Assembly (NCBI RefSeq): GCF_000208745.1
Contig: NC_030850.1
Coordinates: forward strand, 11,282,116-11,346,115
Origin: Theobroma cacao
Lineage: Eukaryota > Streptophyta > Magnoliopsida > Malvales > Malvaceae
Direction of reading: 5' to 3'
Length of the DNA stretch: 64,000 nt
Shown here: one piece after another, positions 30,840 to 47,866 of the stretch
Layout of the letters: each line of letters opens with the position of its first letter
How positions within the stretch are numbered: position 1 is the first letter of the stretch
Position numbers and translations under genes: made by a program
The notes under the pieces: generated by a model
The model's input: only the letters and a program-made list of their open reading frames with translations
Told to the model about the DNA's origin: nothing
The model's database searches: none

Positions 30840-31420
30840 GACATGTTGAGTTGCATTGCGTGACATAGGGTTGTAACCAGTTGATATTGAATTATGTGAA
30901 TGGTGGAGATGGAATCGCGTCACCAGTTGATATTGATTCTCGAAAGTATTTGATATGGAGTCACGCGAGTACTAAATTTTGAATCACGTCAATAGTTAAA
31001 ATGGAATTGCGTGACTAATCGACTTGGAATCACGTGAGTAGTAAATATGGATCGCGTGAACCGTTAAGATTTAGAATCGCGTGAGTAGTTGATATTGACT
31101 CATGTGAGTAGTAAATATGGAGTGACGTTACTAGTTATTATGGAAGCGCGTGACTAGTTTTTGTGAAATCGTGTAACTAGTTGATATTGACTCGCGTGAG
31201 TAATATATATGAAGTGGCGTTACTAGTTATTATGGAATGGCATGAGTAGTTATTCTAAGATCGCATGAGTAGAAAAAAGGAGTCGCGTGACTGGTTATTA
31301 TGGAATTACGTTACTAGTTGATATGGAGTCACATGAGTAGTATATATGGAGTGGCGTTACCACTTATTATGGAATCGCGTGACTAGTTGATCTTGAATCT
31401 CGTGACTCACTTATTCGAAG
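30840..31420 (+). repeat. Middle array of GCGTGAC-type repeats with ~23-bp spacing
   Basis: Dense copies of GGAATCGCGTGACTAGTTGATAT and variants (GTCACGTGAGTAGTAAATATGG). It has the same core and orientation as the left array but is more regular. It begins just right of the solo LTR and ends before the divergent gene pair. Confidence 0.8.
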
Positions 31421-31689
31421 AAAGGTAAGCCAATTATCATGGACAATATCAAATCATAACTTAACCCCAAGCACCATCATAACAAAATATCGAGTTGAAC
31501 ACCCTAAACCCTCGACCAAAAGTTACCCTAAACACATGAAAATTAAAGCACATGTTGAGTGAATTTAAAGAAAACAAAATATCACAAATTCTGAGAAATA
31601 CAAACTACAGTATCCTTAATCCAGTTAACCCACAACTCTCAAATATGAATGTTCATCTGCTATGGTTGACTTAGCCAGAATTAATGACA

Positions 31690-32951
31690 ATTGACTTCCT
31701 TTTTCTCTAAGGTTCATGTTGGAGAAACTCATCTCAAGACTGTTTCTTTTAGTCGCGCTTCTGCTACCCGAACAGCTGTATTTGTTCTTTGCATTAGAAG
31801 ATTCTCAACATTCTATATCCTCAATTCCAATGTTTGCATTCTAGCAGTTTGGTTACTGAGTTTCTCATCAATCCTCACAAACATATTATACATCACATCA
31901 TTGGAAACAAGACATGGAATAACTCTAGATAGTTGACTGGATGGAGTATCATGGGCAAGATGAACTGGGCTGCCTTCGACAAAGTTCAATGGCTCATGAA
32001 GACTCAAGTCATATCCCCTTTTCACGAGCCATCCAACAGAGAGATTATGAGGCCTACCACTGGTCCAATTAGCTAGATACATATTGTTCCATATCCCTTT
32101 CTTATTAACTAGAGCCGATATGATGTTCCTATATGGAAGGGTCATCTCTTCCCCTATGGCAACTTCTCTCATTCTGATGATCATATATTTTGTAATATTC
32201 AGGCCAAATAGGTCCCAATTGATTCCATCATCCACAGATCCTCAGCACTAGCATGTCTTAAACGACTGATCCTTCCCTGTAAGGTGGACGTGAGAAAATT
32301 ATGTATCAGCCTCCAGGGTGCAGATTTCAAATGACGAGTAGAACATGAATTTGTCCTATATGGTTCTTTTCTACCTATCACGTCGACCTACATGAGGAAG
32401 GGGTTATAAAATAGGGGACTTCTGTTTTGTCCCCCTATGTACTCCATTTTCAGGAGCTTCCCAATATCAAATACAGTCACTGTAAACTATATTCCTTCCA
32501 AATACACGTTTAAAACACATGGGTAAAAATCACTACGCTTATCAAATTCATTTTGGCTCCAACGTATGCTGGAGCAAAATTTCCTAACAAGAGTTGGGCT
32601 ATAATCAATATATGGAAAGGTAGTTAGACCCTCAAGTTTACCCATGTCAAAAAATTTATATAAGTCATTTTCAAGGTATATGTTTTCCTTCAAGCTTTCC
32701 CAATCTACCACTATCCCACATGATGTGATGGCATTTTCTATTACCCTATACCTAGTAGAATGTGTGTTGTCCCTAAACCATGAGGACAAGGATAGATCAT
32801 TACCTAGTTCAGTTGAAAAACCAATTGATGCGATAGGCAGTTGAAGAGATAGTTTCCATTTCTTCTTTGATCGTAGCCTTGAGTATTCATCATCACCCAT
32901 AATTTGGTCGCGATTGTGACCGACATTGGCCTTGCTCAAAGATACGACCAT
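31690..32951 (-). pseudogene. Plant-transposon-type protein (PF20167-like), minus-strand member of a divergent pair
   Basis: A 154-codon ORF (32951-32487) starts the gene and contains WESLKENIYLENDLYKFFDMGKLEGLTTFP then LVRKFCSSIRW. After several stops, a 140-codon ORF (32235-31813) continues with INWDLFGLNITKYMIIRMREVA and ends in a probable coiled coil (RIDEKLSNQTARMQTLELRI). The layout (N-terminal region, LVRxFY-type motif, C-terminal coiled coil) resembles proteins annotated as putative plant transposon proteins. Function unknown. The assignment rests on motif memory, not a search. It faces away from the gene at 33362 across 410 bp. Confidence 0.5.
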
Positions 32952-33361
32952 TGCTTAAGATAGTGCAGGACGGTTCAGCTTTAATGGTTGAACTTACAAC
33001 TAGAGAAAGGTTTCGGAGATTTTAGAGTTATTATGGGTTAGGGTCTAGGGTATTAAGGATACCAGGAGAAAAAACAATACCGGTTTCAATATGACTTTAA
33101 TAAAAGAGGTATAAGTTGAATAAAATTATAGATTTTAAAATAAAATCTTAGTTTTCAATATTAAAACGCTTAAGTAATAATTATCACATTAAAATAAAAA
33201 ATAACAAATTTTAAATAAAATTTAAATTCTTTAAATGTGTATAAAATTCATAAATTTTGATTGGGTCGATTAAATCATTTAGGGTCATCCTCTATGACAT
33301 CTTTGTCGATTCGTTTTGTCTCGAAGCCTCATCTCCTTCCAAAATTTTCTAATTTTGGAAA

Positions 33362-34515
33362 ATGAGTCCCAGAACTAAACACCCAAAGGTGACTCACAAT
33401 AGTGGTGAAGATGACTCTGTTGGTGCGGAAACATGGTCAGCCTCGGTATTGAGTTCTTTTTTGCAAAATTTCACCCATCGATCGCACGTTGAGAAATTCA
33501 ATGCCAATTTCACTGATCGCAAGGTAATGTTCGGACGTATAATTGACTTTGATTATTTAAAGTATATTGATTTCGCATACCTTTCGAACTTTGAAAATCT
33601 AGGGTGGACACATTATTTACAATTGAATAGGAAATACTATGAGAATTTAATTCGAATTTTTTACTTTAATGTAACACAAAAATATGCTGAGTCGGAAACA
33701 GCTCAAGTAATGAACCATGACGATTCGTTTGTCACCCACGTCATGGGACCACGAATCCTTGTTACGCATGAGCTAATAGAACGAGTCTTTCACCTTACTT
33801 CCCTCCAAGAAAAGCTCCACTGTGTTAGTGGTTATGGGAACCTTGGGTCGGCGTTTATCTACCCTCCACCAAATAAGAGTGGCAGTGCTAATTGGACAAG
33901 GCTAAGTATCTTTGATCAAGTCTTGCACCTCATCATCGCTCACACTATCCGTCCTCACCGCTCGAAGTACTTGAATGTCACCACAGAGGGCTTTGGTTCT
34001 TACATAACATCGAATTAAACTGCCTTAGCGACCTAGCTAAATTCATCATGGATGACATTATCCGGACCATTCAAGGTGGCATTAAAAGGCTACTTTATGG
34101 CATGGTGATCAGTGAGATCATAGATTACTTCAAAGTTGACACTCGTTGTGATCTGCCCAAAAACCATGCTTTGTTCGATCATATCGATGAGCATAGTATT
34201 AAACAGCTAGGTTTTGACTTCAGAACAACACTTGGGTTAGGAAGGGGGCAGTCGAGAACCTTCAATTTGATGAGGATGGGAATGAGGGTCAACCGAGTGC
34301 GTATCCTACGGGCCTGTATATTGCTCGATCTAGTGCACCTATTTCCACCACATTTGATGTTGAGCAAGCTTTCACTAGACTCCTCTCATTTATGAAAACA
34401 ATGGACTCTAAGTTGAATGCCTGAATGGAATTGTTGGAGGCGCGAATTGTGAGATGTTCAGCGCCAAAAACACTTGAAGGATCTATTTCGCTCTCAATTT
34501 CCACCACCATCATGA
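33362..34515 (+). pseudogene. Plant-transposon-type protein (PF20167-like), plus-strand member of a divergent pair
   Basis: ORF 33362-34018 (218 codons) reads SFLQNFTHRSHVEKFNANF, then FENLGWTHYLQLNRKYYENLIRIFYFN and VTHELIERVFHL, the usual order for this family. After a stop, 34048-34395 continues with IIRTIQGGIKRLLYGMVISEIIDYF, and another frame carries STTFDVEQAFTRLLSFMKTMDSKLNA to about 34.5 kb, a probable coiled coil. At least one stop and one frameshift break it. Probably an accessory gene of the MULE complex rather than a host gene. Function unknown. Confidence 0.5.
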
Positions 34516-35400
34516 GTTCTCACTGTATTCTCTATTACTTAGTGTTTGAAATGTTCAATACGATGTCTATCTCTGCATAAGATTGTGCATGTATTTAAAG
34601 ATATTTGTATGGAATGACTCTAATGTTTTTTGATGTATTGGGTACATTGAACTATTGCTGCTTGGCATGCTTTTATTTGAGTTTGTTTCACTTGAATGAT
34701 TGTCATTTGTGTATCTTATGCCCTTCATGTGATGGTTTAGTTGGCTTAAACCAAAACAGTAATGAAGCTATTGGCTTTACAATTGTTGAATCCACTACGT
34801 AACTTTGTTTATTTTTCATTCATATATTATGTAGAAAGATTACACAATTTACATTCTAGAGTTCATTAGTATGCATATGCAAACAGATGCATATGTCACA
34901 CAATACGTTATCAACTGGTCACACATTCCATAAGGCTTTGCGTGCTTAGTCGATGGGCATTCTGTGGCTAAATTCAAATTGTGACTAGTTCTCAGTCATT
35001 ATTATGGAATTGCATGAATAAGGTTTATTCCGCTTCTTGACTAAAAACCATAAACCCTTCTACTCTAGCTGTATAAACAAACAATGCTATCATTATACAT
35101 ATTTTTTTGCGAGAAAAAATGAAGTAGGAGGCGAAAATCAATCAGTGCAAATATTATTAAATATTTTGTGCTTCAATTTAATTGTTTACAAAGATAAACA
35201 AATTATGAATGAGTACAACGCATTTGCTTCACCCACAATATCATCTGAAGAGCCATATACTCTATATCTTATTGTTTGCTATTTTTAGAAGTCAGAGTAT
35301 CATCTCTAGACTCTGTCAAACTCAAGTTTAAATAGTATTATTCAATGCAAATGTCAATGGCCAATTCAAAACAATCCCTAACTACTAACGTCTGAAGGGC
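34516..35400. other. Spacer between the plus-strand accessory gene and the transposase
   Basis: No domain-bearing ORF. 34,838-34,890 (ACACAATTTACATTCTAGAG, then ATGCATATGC) resembles 28,026-28,068 downstream of the Ulp1 gene (ACACAATTTACATGACAGCG, then TTTGCATATGCC), so the two genes share a 3' flank. A few GTCACAC/GCGTG motifs follow at 34,895-35,010. Confidence 0.45.
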
Positions 35401-35419
35401 CACTATCTTCAAGTACGAC

Positions 35420-38419
35420 ACCTATAACGTTATTAGAGTTTGTAGTCCGCATTGGATAGCGGTTTCGTGTGTGCCCAAGTTGTCTGCAAATTGCACATGG
35501 CTTGGCTCATCATCGTCATCGAGCCATTGGCTGAGTAGATGATGTTTCCCCGTTTGTCGATGGACCAGCAAACGGATTCTGGAAGTTTTGTCTATTATGA
35601 CCATAGCTCTTGCATTGTGAACATTTACGTCATCGACTGCCTTCCCCAGCTAATGAAATCCTTTTCCTCTTAGGTCTTCCGACTTGACCTCCCCTAGTTG
35701 GCGGCAAAATGATAACTTGTTGAACGTCATGGGTGATGTCCCATTCACTAGGATGCTCAATCGGGCGAATGGGAATCGCATATCCCTCCACCAAAGACCG
35801 AGTCTTGTAATAGTCCGAGCAAAATTCAATGGTTGTACATTTACACTTACTGCCAAGGCAATGAAATCACAATTGTCAAACAATGTAAAAATTCAATTCA
35901 TCATGCACAAAATAACAAAACATGAAACTAATACCTTATTGCTGCCATGGCATGCATGCATGGGAGTAGATCAGTTTGGAACTCACCGTATGAACACGTC
36001 TTGGTCGAGAGGTTGACCACTGTATCCTTAGTCCCGCCTATAACTTGAAACTCCACCTGATCGATTGGTTGTATGGAAAAGTGACATGCTTCATTGAACC
36101 ATGTGTTCAACATATCGGTAGCCCAAGGGTTGAGGGGCATGGTTAAATTCGATGCCTCATTGTACCGATCATGAAACCAACGTTGAAACATGCCTTTGAT
36201 GCACTCGATCAAGACCGTTATTGTTCATTTTCTTGCATGCCTCAGGCAAGAGTTAATACACTCCCCAATGTTGGATGTCATTAGCTTGTATCGCCTTACT
36301 AGTGACCGTGCACGTGCCCATCTCTCAGGGCCTAATCTCATAAGGCTGTCATAAGCAGATTTGCAAAGCTGTTTCAACTGATTCATATGTTTGTTAAAAT
36401 TGGTGACCCTATAGCAGTTGGCGGCCAAGGAGAAAATCGCGAGAAAATCTTCGCACTTGAACCTGTTTTTAACATTATTCCCTAAGTGGTAATTGCATAG
36501 ACCGTTATGAGCATCCTTGTACACTTTCTCAACTGCATTTTTAATGTCGAGATGCTGATCAGAAATGAACATTGTATTTTCAAGACATCCAATCACACGA
36601 CGCAATTGGTTTAGAAACCACAACCAAGACTCTTCGTCTTCCACGTGGCCAATGCCAAATGCAACTGGATATATATGCTCATTCGCATCTTTGCATACCG
36701 TAACAAACAGAATACCTTTAAATCTGCCTTTCAGATGTGTTGCATTGATAGCAACTACAGGCTGCATTACAGTACTGAACCCCGGATACATGATCGGAAC
36801 ACTCAGAAACAATATTTGAATCGTTGTTCCCCATCCGTAGTGACAGTTGTGACAGTACCGAGATTTTCACGTTCCAACATATGAAAATACTAAGGGATAA
36901 GTTCGAATGACTCTTCCGAGGGACCGAACACAATACTCTTTGCATACTCCTTCGCTTGCCAAGCCTTACCATATAGGCATTGCAATCCCCATTTGCGATT
37001 CATCTCTTCCATTATTTCCTTTGATCTCAATAGGGTTACATAATTTCCTTACACCTTGGTGGAGATAAGCTCACCAATTAACCTCGCACTCGCAGTTCGA
37101 TACCCACATTGCAAACCATCAACAATACACGTGTGTACCTTCTAGAACGTTCGAACTTGCCAATATTCTCCCTCAGGCAACTTCATTGCACGCAAAGCAA
37201 ACTTGCATACATTTTCCTTACAACCAACCTTAAAACGAGCATGACATGACTTTTTAACTCTAACCTCAAAATACTCTTTTACTGCCAACATGCTCAAAGC
37301 TCGTTTCAATTCGGCCTTCGATGGAAACACTTTTCCTCGATATAAGTGGTCATCAATTGATTCAGATTCCTCACTCGTAACTATTTGGAAGGATATCGTA
37401 TCTACCTTGGGAATAATCCATTAACGACATACCCCTATATTTACTTTCTCTTGATCACTGTCATCAGGCGAACGAATGCCGTTCTCAAGTGCGATGGCGT
37501 TGTCATAAATAGGGTCGGCACCCTCAACATCTTCTAATTCAACAGTTGTGGCATGGTCGTCTAACTCAACTTCTTCTAACACAACAGTTGTGGTATGACC
37601 TGTACTACCATTTGCATGATTGCAATCAGGAATGTCGGTGTGCTCAACCTTGTCATCCTATGAACAGTCATCATGTCTGCCAACGTAATCATCTTCATAG
37701 TCATCATGCAACTCATCATTCCAATTCGCCTTGTCACCTTCTTCAACATCATCTTCAATCTGATCAGATGCTTCGTAATCACTCACAACCATCACAGTGT
37801 CCTTTACGAATGACGATGGACCCACTGCATTTTCGACCAATCGTTGCATTTGTTGCAAAGTACCAAGTATTTCATTCGATCCACATTCTGATCAAAATTG
37901 TGCACACATCATTTGCAAACACCTCATGTGTGTGTCGTGCTGCTCAAACTCATAAGGATACGTCAAACGTGATTGCCATGGTTGTTTGTTAGGAAATGCA
38001 TGGTGTGGTATGTCAGAATAATTAAAATTCTGTTGTAGGTGATTACTATGTTGGATACCATGTTCATGTGGAATATCATTTGCATTTTGTGCTTTAACTG
38101 TCACAAACACAACAACTGCCTTCTCATCTCACAGAATACTTGCTACATCTTCATCATCCCTGATAACTACGCACGAAAGCCCTGCCTCATGACTCGGCAA
38201 TACATGTAGCTCAATTTCATTATTATGTAAATTGAACTCAACAACCTCTTCAACCAGCTTCAGTAGGCCCGAAAATGACAAATCACTCTCAACACCCCTC
38301 ACTCGTGTCTCACCACCCTTGTAACTGTCATCAACCCAATGACCACCGTATGTAATCATAAGCTTCACATTTGGCAGGTCTCTGAAATTTAATAGAAAAT
38401 AAGTGTCAGAATCAATCAA
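35420..38419 (-). pseudogene. MuDR-type MULE transposase, broken
   Basis: Order on the minus strand: PB1-like N-terminus (38.42-38.13 kb: LMITYGGHWVDDSYKGG); acidic linker (37.9-37.45 kb); MuDR DNA-binding domain (37.33-37.14 kb: FPSKAELKRALSMLAVKEYF, CHARFKVGCKENVCKFALRA); MULE transposase core (36.81-36.23 kb: VAINATHLKGRFKG, YPVAFGIGHVEDEESWLWFLNQL, FISDQHLDIKNAV, CNYHLGNNVK); SWIM zinc finger (about 35.95 kb: CSYGEFQTDLLPCMHAMAAIRY); and a C-terminal zinc-knuckle-like KCSQCKSYGHNRQNF whose last Cys is missing. The first catalytic Asp (family form VDATHLKG) is Asn here. Stops and shifts separate the blocks. So the gene is complete in outline but inactive. It reads away from the right terminal repeat and its array. 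Confidence 0.88.
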
Positions 38420-38439
38420 TTTATAAAAAATTGCCCCTC

Positions 38440-39370
38440 AATGCATAAAAACCACCTACGCAATGCTTAAGTCACATTTGGTCGGCCACTGAAATTTAAC
38501 AAAAAATAAGTGTCGCAATGTCTAATACACATTCATGCAATGCATAAAAAGTAGTGAACAAAAGCCTCAAAGCAAGATATGAATTGCACAAGTCATGCAG
38601 CACCAATCTCGCAATACCTAATAATAAGTCACTCAATACGTAATATTCACTCACCTTATGCCAACATCACCGGTCACGTAATGGCCTAATGTCACGTAAT
38701 ACATAACAACAGGTCACGGAATCTATAAAAATCAGTCACGCAATCTATAAAAACTAGTGACCAAAACTCTCAAAATAAGATATAAATTGCACAAGTCAGT
38801 CACACATTGCCAGTCTCGCTATACCTAAGAATAAGTCACTCAATGACATTGGACCAGTCACGTACTAGCTCAATGTCACACAATACATAAAAATCAGTCA
38901 TGCAAACAGTAAAAAGTAGTGAACAAAAGCCTCAAAGCAAGAGGTGAATTGCAGAAATCATGCAGCACCAATCTCGCAATACCTAATAATAAGTCACTCA
39001 ATGTGTAATATCCACTCACATTATGCCAACATAACCAGTCACGTAATGACCCAATGTCATGCAACACATATCAACAGGTCACGCAATATATAAAAACTAG
39101 TCACGCAATACCTAAAAACTAGCGACCAAAAGCCTTAAAACAAGAGATAAATTGCATAAGTCAGTCATGCACTGCCAGTCTCGTTATGCCAACATAACCA
39201 TCCACGTACTACCCCAACGTCACGCAATAACATAACAACACGTCACCATATACATACAAACCACTCACGCAATGTCTCAACAAAAGATATGCATTGCACA
39301 TTTTACGTAGTGCGTATAACCTAGTCTCTCAATACCTAATAATAGGTCACGCAATACCTAACATCCACTC
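38440..39370 (-). repeat. Right subterminal array: AGTCACGCAAT-type repeats with ~365-bp higher-order unit
   Basis: Dense AGTCACGCAATACCTAA and GTCACGTAATG motifs, the reverse complement of the left array's GCGTGACT. A higher-order period is visible: GTAGTGAACAAAAGCCTCAA at 38551 and 38916, exactly 365 bp apart, with half-unit relatives (CTAGTGACCAAAACTCTCAA, CTAGCGACCAAAAGCC) in between and after. Confidence 0.85.
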
Positions 39371-39861
39371 ACACAATTATTTAGCATAATATAACTTAAA
39401 CGAAGAAAATAATAAAAGACATAAGAAAATATCTGCTCAATGAAAAATTCTTAAAATTTTGTTAATAATTAGATTCTTCGAAATAGAAGAAGAGAAAGGA
39501 GATGATAAAAAAAAAAATGAATCGTAGTTCATTTCTTCCTAAGTTTATCTACTATTTCATATATCTCGCCGAGAATCTTTTCGTTGGCCAGGATATCAGC
39601 CTCCAGCTCAAAAGTCCTGGACATCAGCTTGTCGATGAGGGCGTGCACTTCTTGTTGGAATATCTCCAATTGCTCCCTCAGGGGCTAACAACAAGATATA
39701 TATCCCGATGCAGTTGGAGAGTTAGACAGAGGGATAGCTAAATCAATATTTAATTTTAAAATTTTTATTTGAAGAAATGACGAGACAGTAGAAAGAAAGA
39801 AACCGAGACGCGCCTTCATTTGGATTAATTGACTTAAAAGGTATTCTTATCAAATCGTATA

Positions 39862-39946
39862 AAAAATTATCTAAAAACAGTTAAAATTATATTAACGATC
39901 ATTTTTGAAATGATCGTTACTAGGAAAGTTATTTTTTACAATTTCC
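39862..39946 (-). repeat. Right terminal repeat of the MULE
   Basis: Contains CTAAAAACAGTTAAAATTATA, an internal AACGATCATTTTTGAAATGATCGTT palindrome and ends GTAAAAAATAAC-type bases and TTTCC at 39946. Aligns in inverted orientation with 23239-23315 and in direct orientation with 24361-24439. Confidence 0.65.
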
Positions 39947-40310
39947 TCTTAACTAAAACTAAGAATCAATTCCACGTTTTAATTATTGAGATATCTTTGC
40001 CATGCAGTATCATGAGGGTTAGCCGATAATCGGAGGTGCTGCAGTTTTTGTTTGCAAATGCCCAAAGGGCCACGAAACCACCTGAAGGCTTGACATTTTG
40101 GTATAACATTAGGAAATGCTAAACTATTTAATTAAAATATGAGTTTAACGTCTACAAGCCAACCGATATTCATGAAGCATTCTATTTACAATACAAGTTC
40201 AAAGCCAAGGTCTTCTTCGGGTTAAGTTCTATCTTAATGATAACATAATGTACCTATATTACAAACTGTCATTGCAGATAGATAAGGCATGTATAGTAGA
40301 ATATAAGCAT
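39947..40310. other. 3' flank / UTR of the phytepsin-type gene
   Basis: No ORF of note; expected to hold the 3' UTR and polyadenylation region of the minus-strand protease that ends at 40311. Nothing else seen. Confidence 0.4.
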
Positions 40311-45566
<5,256 letters not shown>

Positions 45567-46560
45567 CTACGCTGCTGCAAAGCAAAAATTCAACTATTTT
45601 TAACTTAGATATAACTCACGAAAGCCAGCTGACGCCACGAAACATGATAAACCTTATTCTCCGCTGCTGAGAAAATTTTTGTAAGTTAGAATCTAAGGAT
45701 TCGTTTTGAATCTCTTAAATGTTTTGATTCCAAGGTGCAGGTTAGATTGTGCTTAGCGAAGCTTTCAATCTCAAAAGTGAAACTATTTGTATGACCTTTA
45801 CCTATCAATAATCATAAGCATTTAGGTTGAGTGGTTCACCTAAAACTGCATTTAAATGTCACTTTTGCTACTTACATTTTGCTCCTCAAAGTGAAAAGTA
45901 AAAACAGCGTTTGCATACAAAAGCAAGCACTACTAACATTTTGAGGAATTAAACATTAAAAATTGAACTTCTGCCAATAAGCGAATCCATGATTTTTCCC
46001 TTAAAAGAAACAACATACTTGAAAAGCTGTTACATCCTAACTATATGCTAATTTTTTCATCAAAATTAATTTTTCTTTTTATTCTTTATTTTGACTTTTT
46101 AGCAATCCTTAAGAAAGACACAAACAAATTAACAAAAGCAACAACTAAACAGAGCTGAAATATTTCCCTTCTCCATTTCCCCTTAAAGTCAACTACTAAA
46201 ACATTACATACCAGAAAAAATCACAGCGTTAACATTTACTCAGCTCTCAGATTATATAAAAGAAAAAGAAAACTAAGAGTATATCATACGATCCTTCTTT
46301 TTTTTTTCAAAATTCCTCTTCGTTTCCACACTTTCCAGACAATCAAACAGAAACATTACAAAGTTTACTAATATATCTGAAATTTCTAGAAAATAATTAG
46401 CATATGATTTTCTAAAAGATAATCTAAGCGAAAAAATAACATACCGGGAAAATCGATACTGAAAAGAAAGACAAAAAGGGAGAAAACGAAGAGCAGGAGA
46501 CAAAGACTGAGCCTGAAGATCAAAAGAAAACAGAGCAAGGAATAATAGAATCTTTGTTTT
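45567..46560 (-). other. 5' UTR of the phytepsin-type gene with a leader intron
   Basis: An acceptor TTTGCAG lies just before the ATG (45575) and a donor CCCG/GTATGTT at 46445/46444, implying a leader intron of about 870 bp and a first non-coding exon near 46445-46560. Leader introns are usual in this gene family. Confidence 0.55.
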
Positions 46561-46920
46561 ATCTTCGAGGAGTACGTATTATCTTCGTCTCAACCGCTAA
46601 TCTGATGTAGAGTTTTTCAATCAAACGGTATTAGATGTTTCTGCTTTTCGGTAGACCCCACTTAGAACGACGTGGCTGTTCGTTGTTGGATGCATAGGGG
46701 CAGCCGAGTTAACACTGCTACTGTTCGTTGCTCAACAACCCGTCCACTGAAAGAGACTTAATCGAACTTTGAATTTCAGCCTCTGATCCTTTTTTCAACG
46801 GTGATTGACGAGATTTTGGGATGAATCTCAGGCTCAAGCTGCCTGCGGCCCTAGCACCCAACCCAACATTTAGTTGGGTTTTGGAAACCATTTGTTTTGG
46901 TATGGGCCCAATAAATTTCC
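46561..46920 (-). promoter_or_regulatory. Promoter region of the phytepsin-type gene
   Basis: Contains the palindromic TGGGCCCA at 46903-46910 (site II-type core in both directions). No clear TATA box. Confidence 0.35.
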
Positions 46921-47079
46921 GCTCGATTAAAATGGCAATCAAATTATTTTATTTTTTATTTCTTTTTTTATATTCTATTATATAAATATGTGGCAATTTT
47001 TTTATACTAGCTTTGTTTTCTTATTGTAAATATAAATGTCAACCTTTATAATCAAAGTTGAACTCTAAGATCTAGTTAA

Positions 47080-47630
47080 TTAGGGGTGTGCAAATGGTTA
47101 GGTTAGTGAAATCAATTTTGGAAATCCTAAATTTAAAAACATCGAAATCCTCCTCTAAGAAAACCAAAATTGAACCGAAGTAGTTTACTAACTGAAAAAC
47201 TGAATACAGAACTACTTCGATCAGTTTAGGTCAGTTATCTAAAACCGAACTCTTGAAGATGGAGGGAAAAAATGTGAAGATTTGGTATTTTTTTTACAAG
47301 ATCCCATGTTGAGATTGTTTTTGTTTTGTTTTTTTAATTGTATAGATTTTATTTTGTTTTGTTTTTTTATTTGAATAATAAAGAATGAAGAATTTTGTTT
47401 TGTTTTTGAACTTAATACTTACTTATCATCTTTAAGTATTACTCAATTCGATTAGTTCAGTTACTTCGATTGAAAAAATTCAAAATAAAAAATCGAACTG
47501 ATTAAATCATTTAAACCAAACTTAATTAACCAAATTTGAACTAGCCAAACAAAAAAAATACCAAATTCACTTCGATTTCGTTTGATTCGACTCTTCAATT
47601 TTGGTTTGAATTTGCACACCTTCACAATTA
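47080..47630. mobile_element. hAT-type MITE (GGGGTGTGCAAAT family)
   Basis: About 550 bp, starts TTAGGGGTGTGCAAATGG and ends TTTGCACACCTTCACAATTA, inverted ends. Flanked by ATCTAGTTAA (47070-47079) and ATCTAGTTGA (47631-47640), a near-perfect target duplication consistent with an 8-bp hAT type. The interior has many ACCGAA/TTCGAT motifs and no ORF of note. Confidence 0.65.
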
Positions 47631-47866
47631 ATCTAGTTGATAAATGGAACTCCATTTCCTAATCAATTAGTTTTGATTTTTATGGAAAGCACTACAAGAG
47701 TAAAATTTAAATGTATCAAGTAGACTTGAGGGAATATACTCTTAAAATCATTAGGGAAGGAATTTAGGCCCAAATAAAGTTTGATACCCTTACAGCATGC
47801 TTGATTGAGGGGAATGACATACCATTCCCCTCTTATTCCTATTACCAGCCAAATTATTCATTTGTG

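Larger units (their letters stand above)
23239..39946. mobile_element. Composite Mutator-like (MULE) transposon complex, decayed, with nested insertions
   Basis: The two ends carry the same terminal sequence in inverted orientation. Left (from 23239): GTAAATGGGCC, then GAATGACC and CTATAATTTTAATTGTTTTTAG. Right, reverse-complemented (from 39946): GGAAATTGTAAAAAATAAC, then AAAATGATCG and TATAATTTTAACTGTTTTTAG. Inside each end is an array of GCGTGAC-type repeats, again inverted. Between them are a DUF1985-Ulp1 gene, two divergent plant-transposon genes and a MuDR transposase, all broken. Known: Kaonashi-type MULEs and relatives carry Ulp1-like proteases. What is uncertain is whether this is one 16.7 kb element or two neighbours, because extra terminal copies occur at 24361-24439 and 26934-26992. 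No matching 9-bp target duplication was found at the outer ends. Confidence 0.5.

Noticed and set aside
38440..39370. CRISPR-like regular repeats
   Set aside because: Eukaryotic context, degenerate units with no unique spacers, and next to a transposase; a subterminal array fits better.
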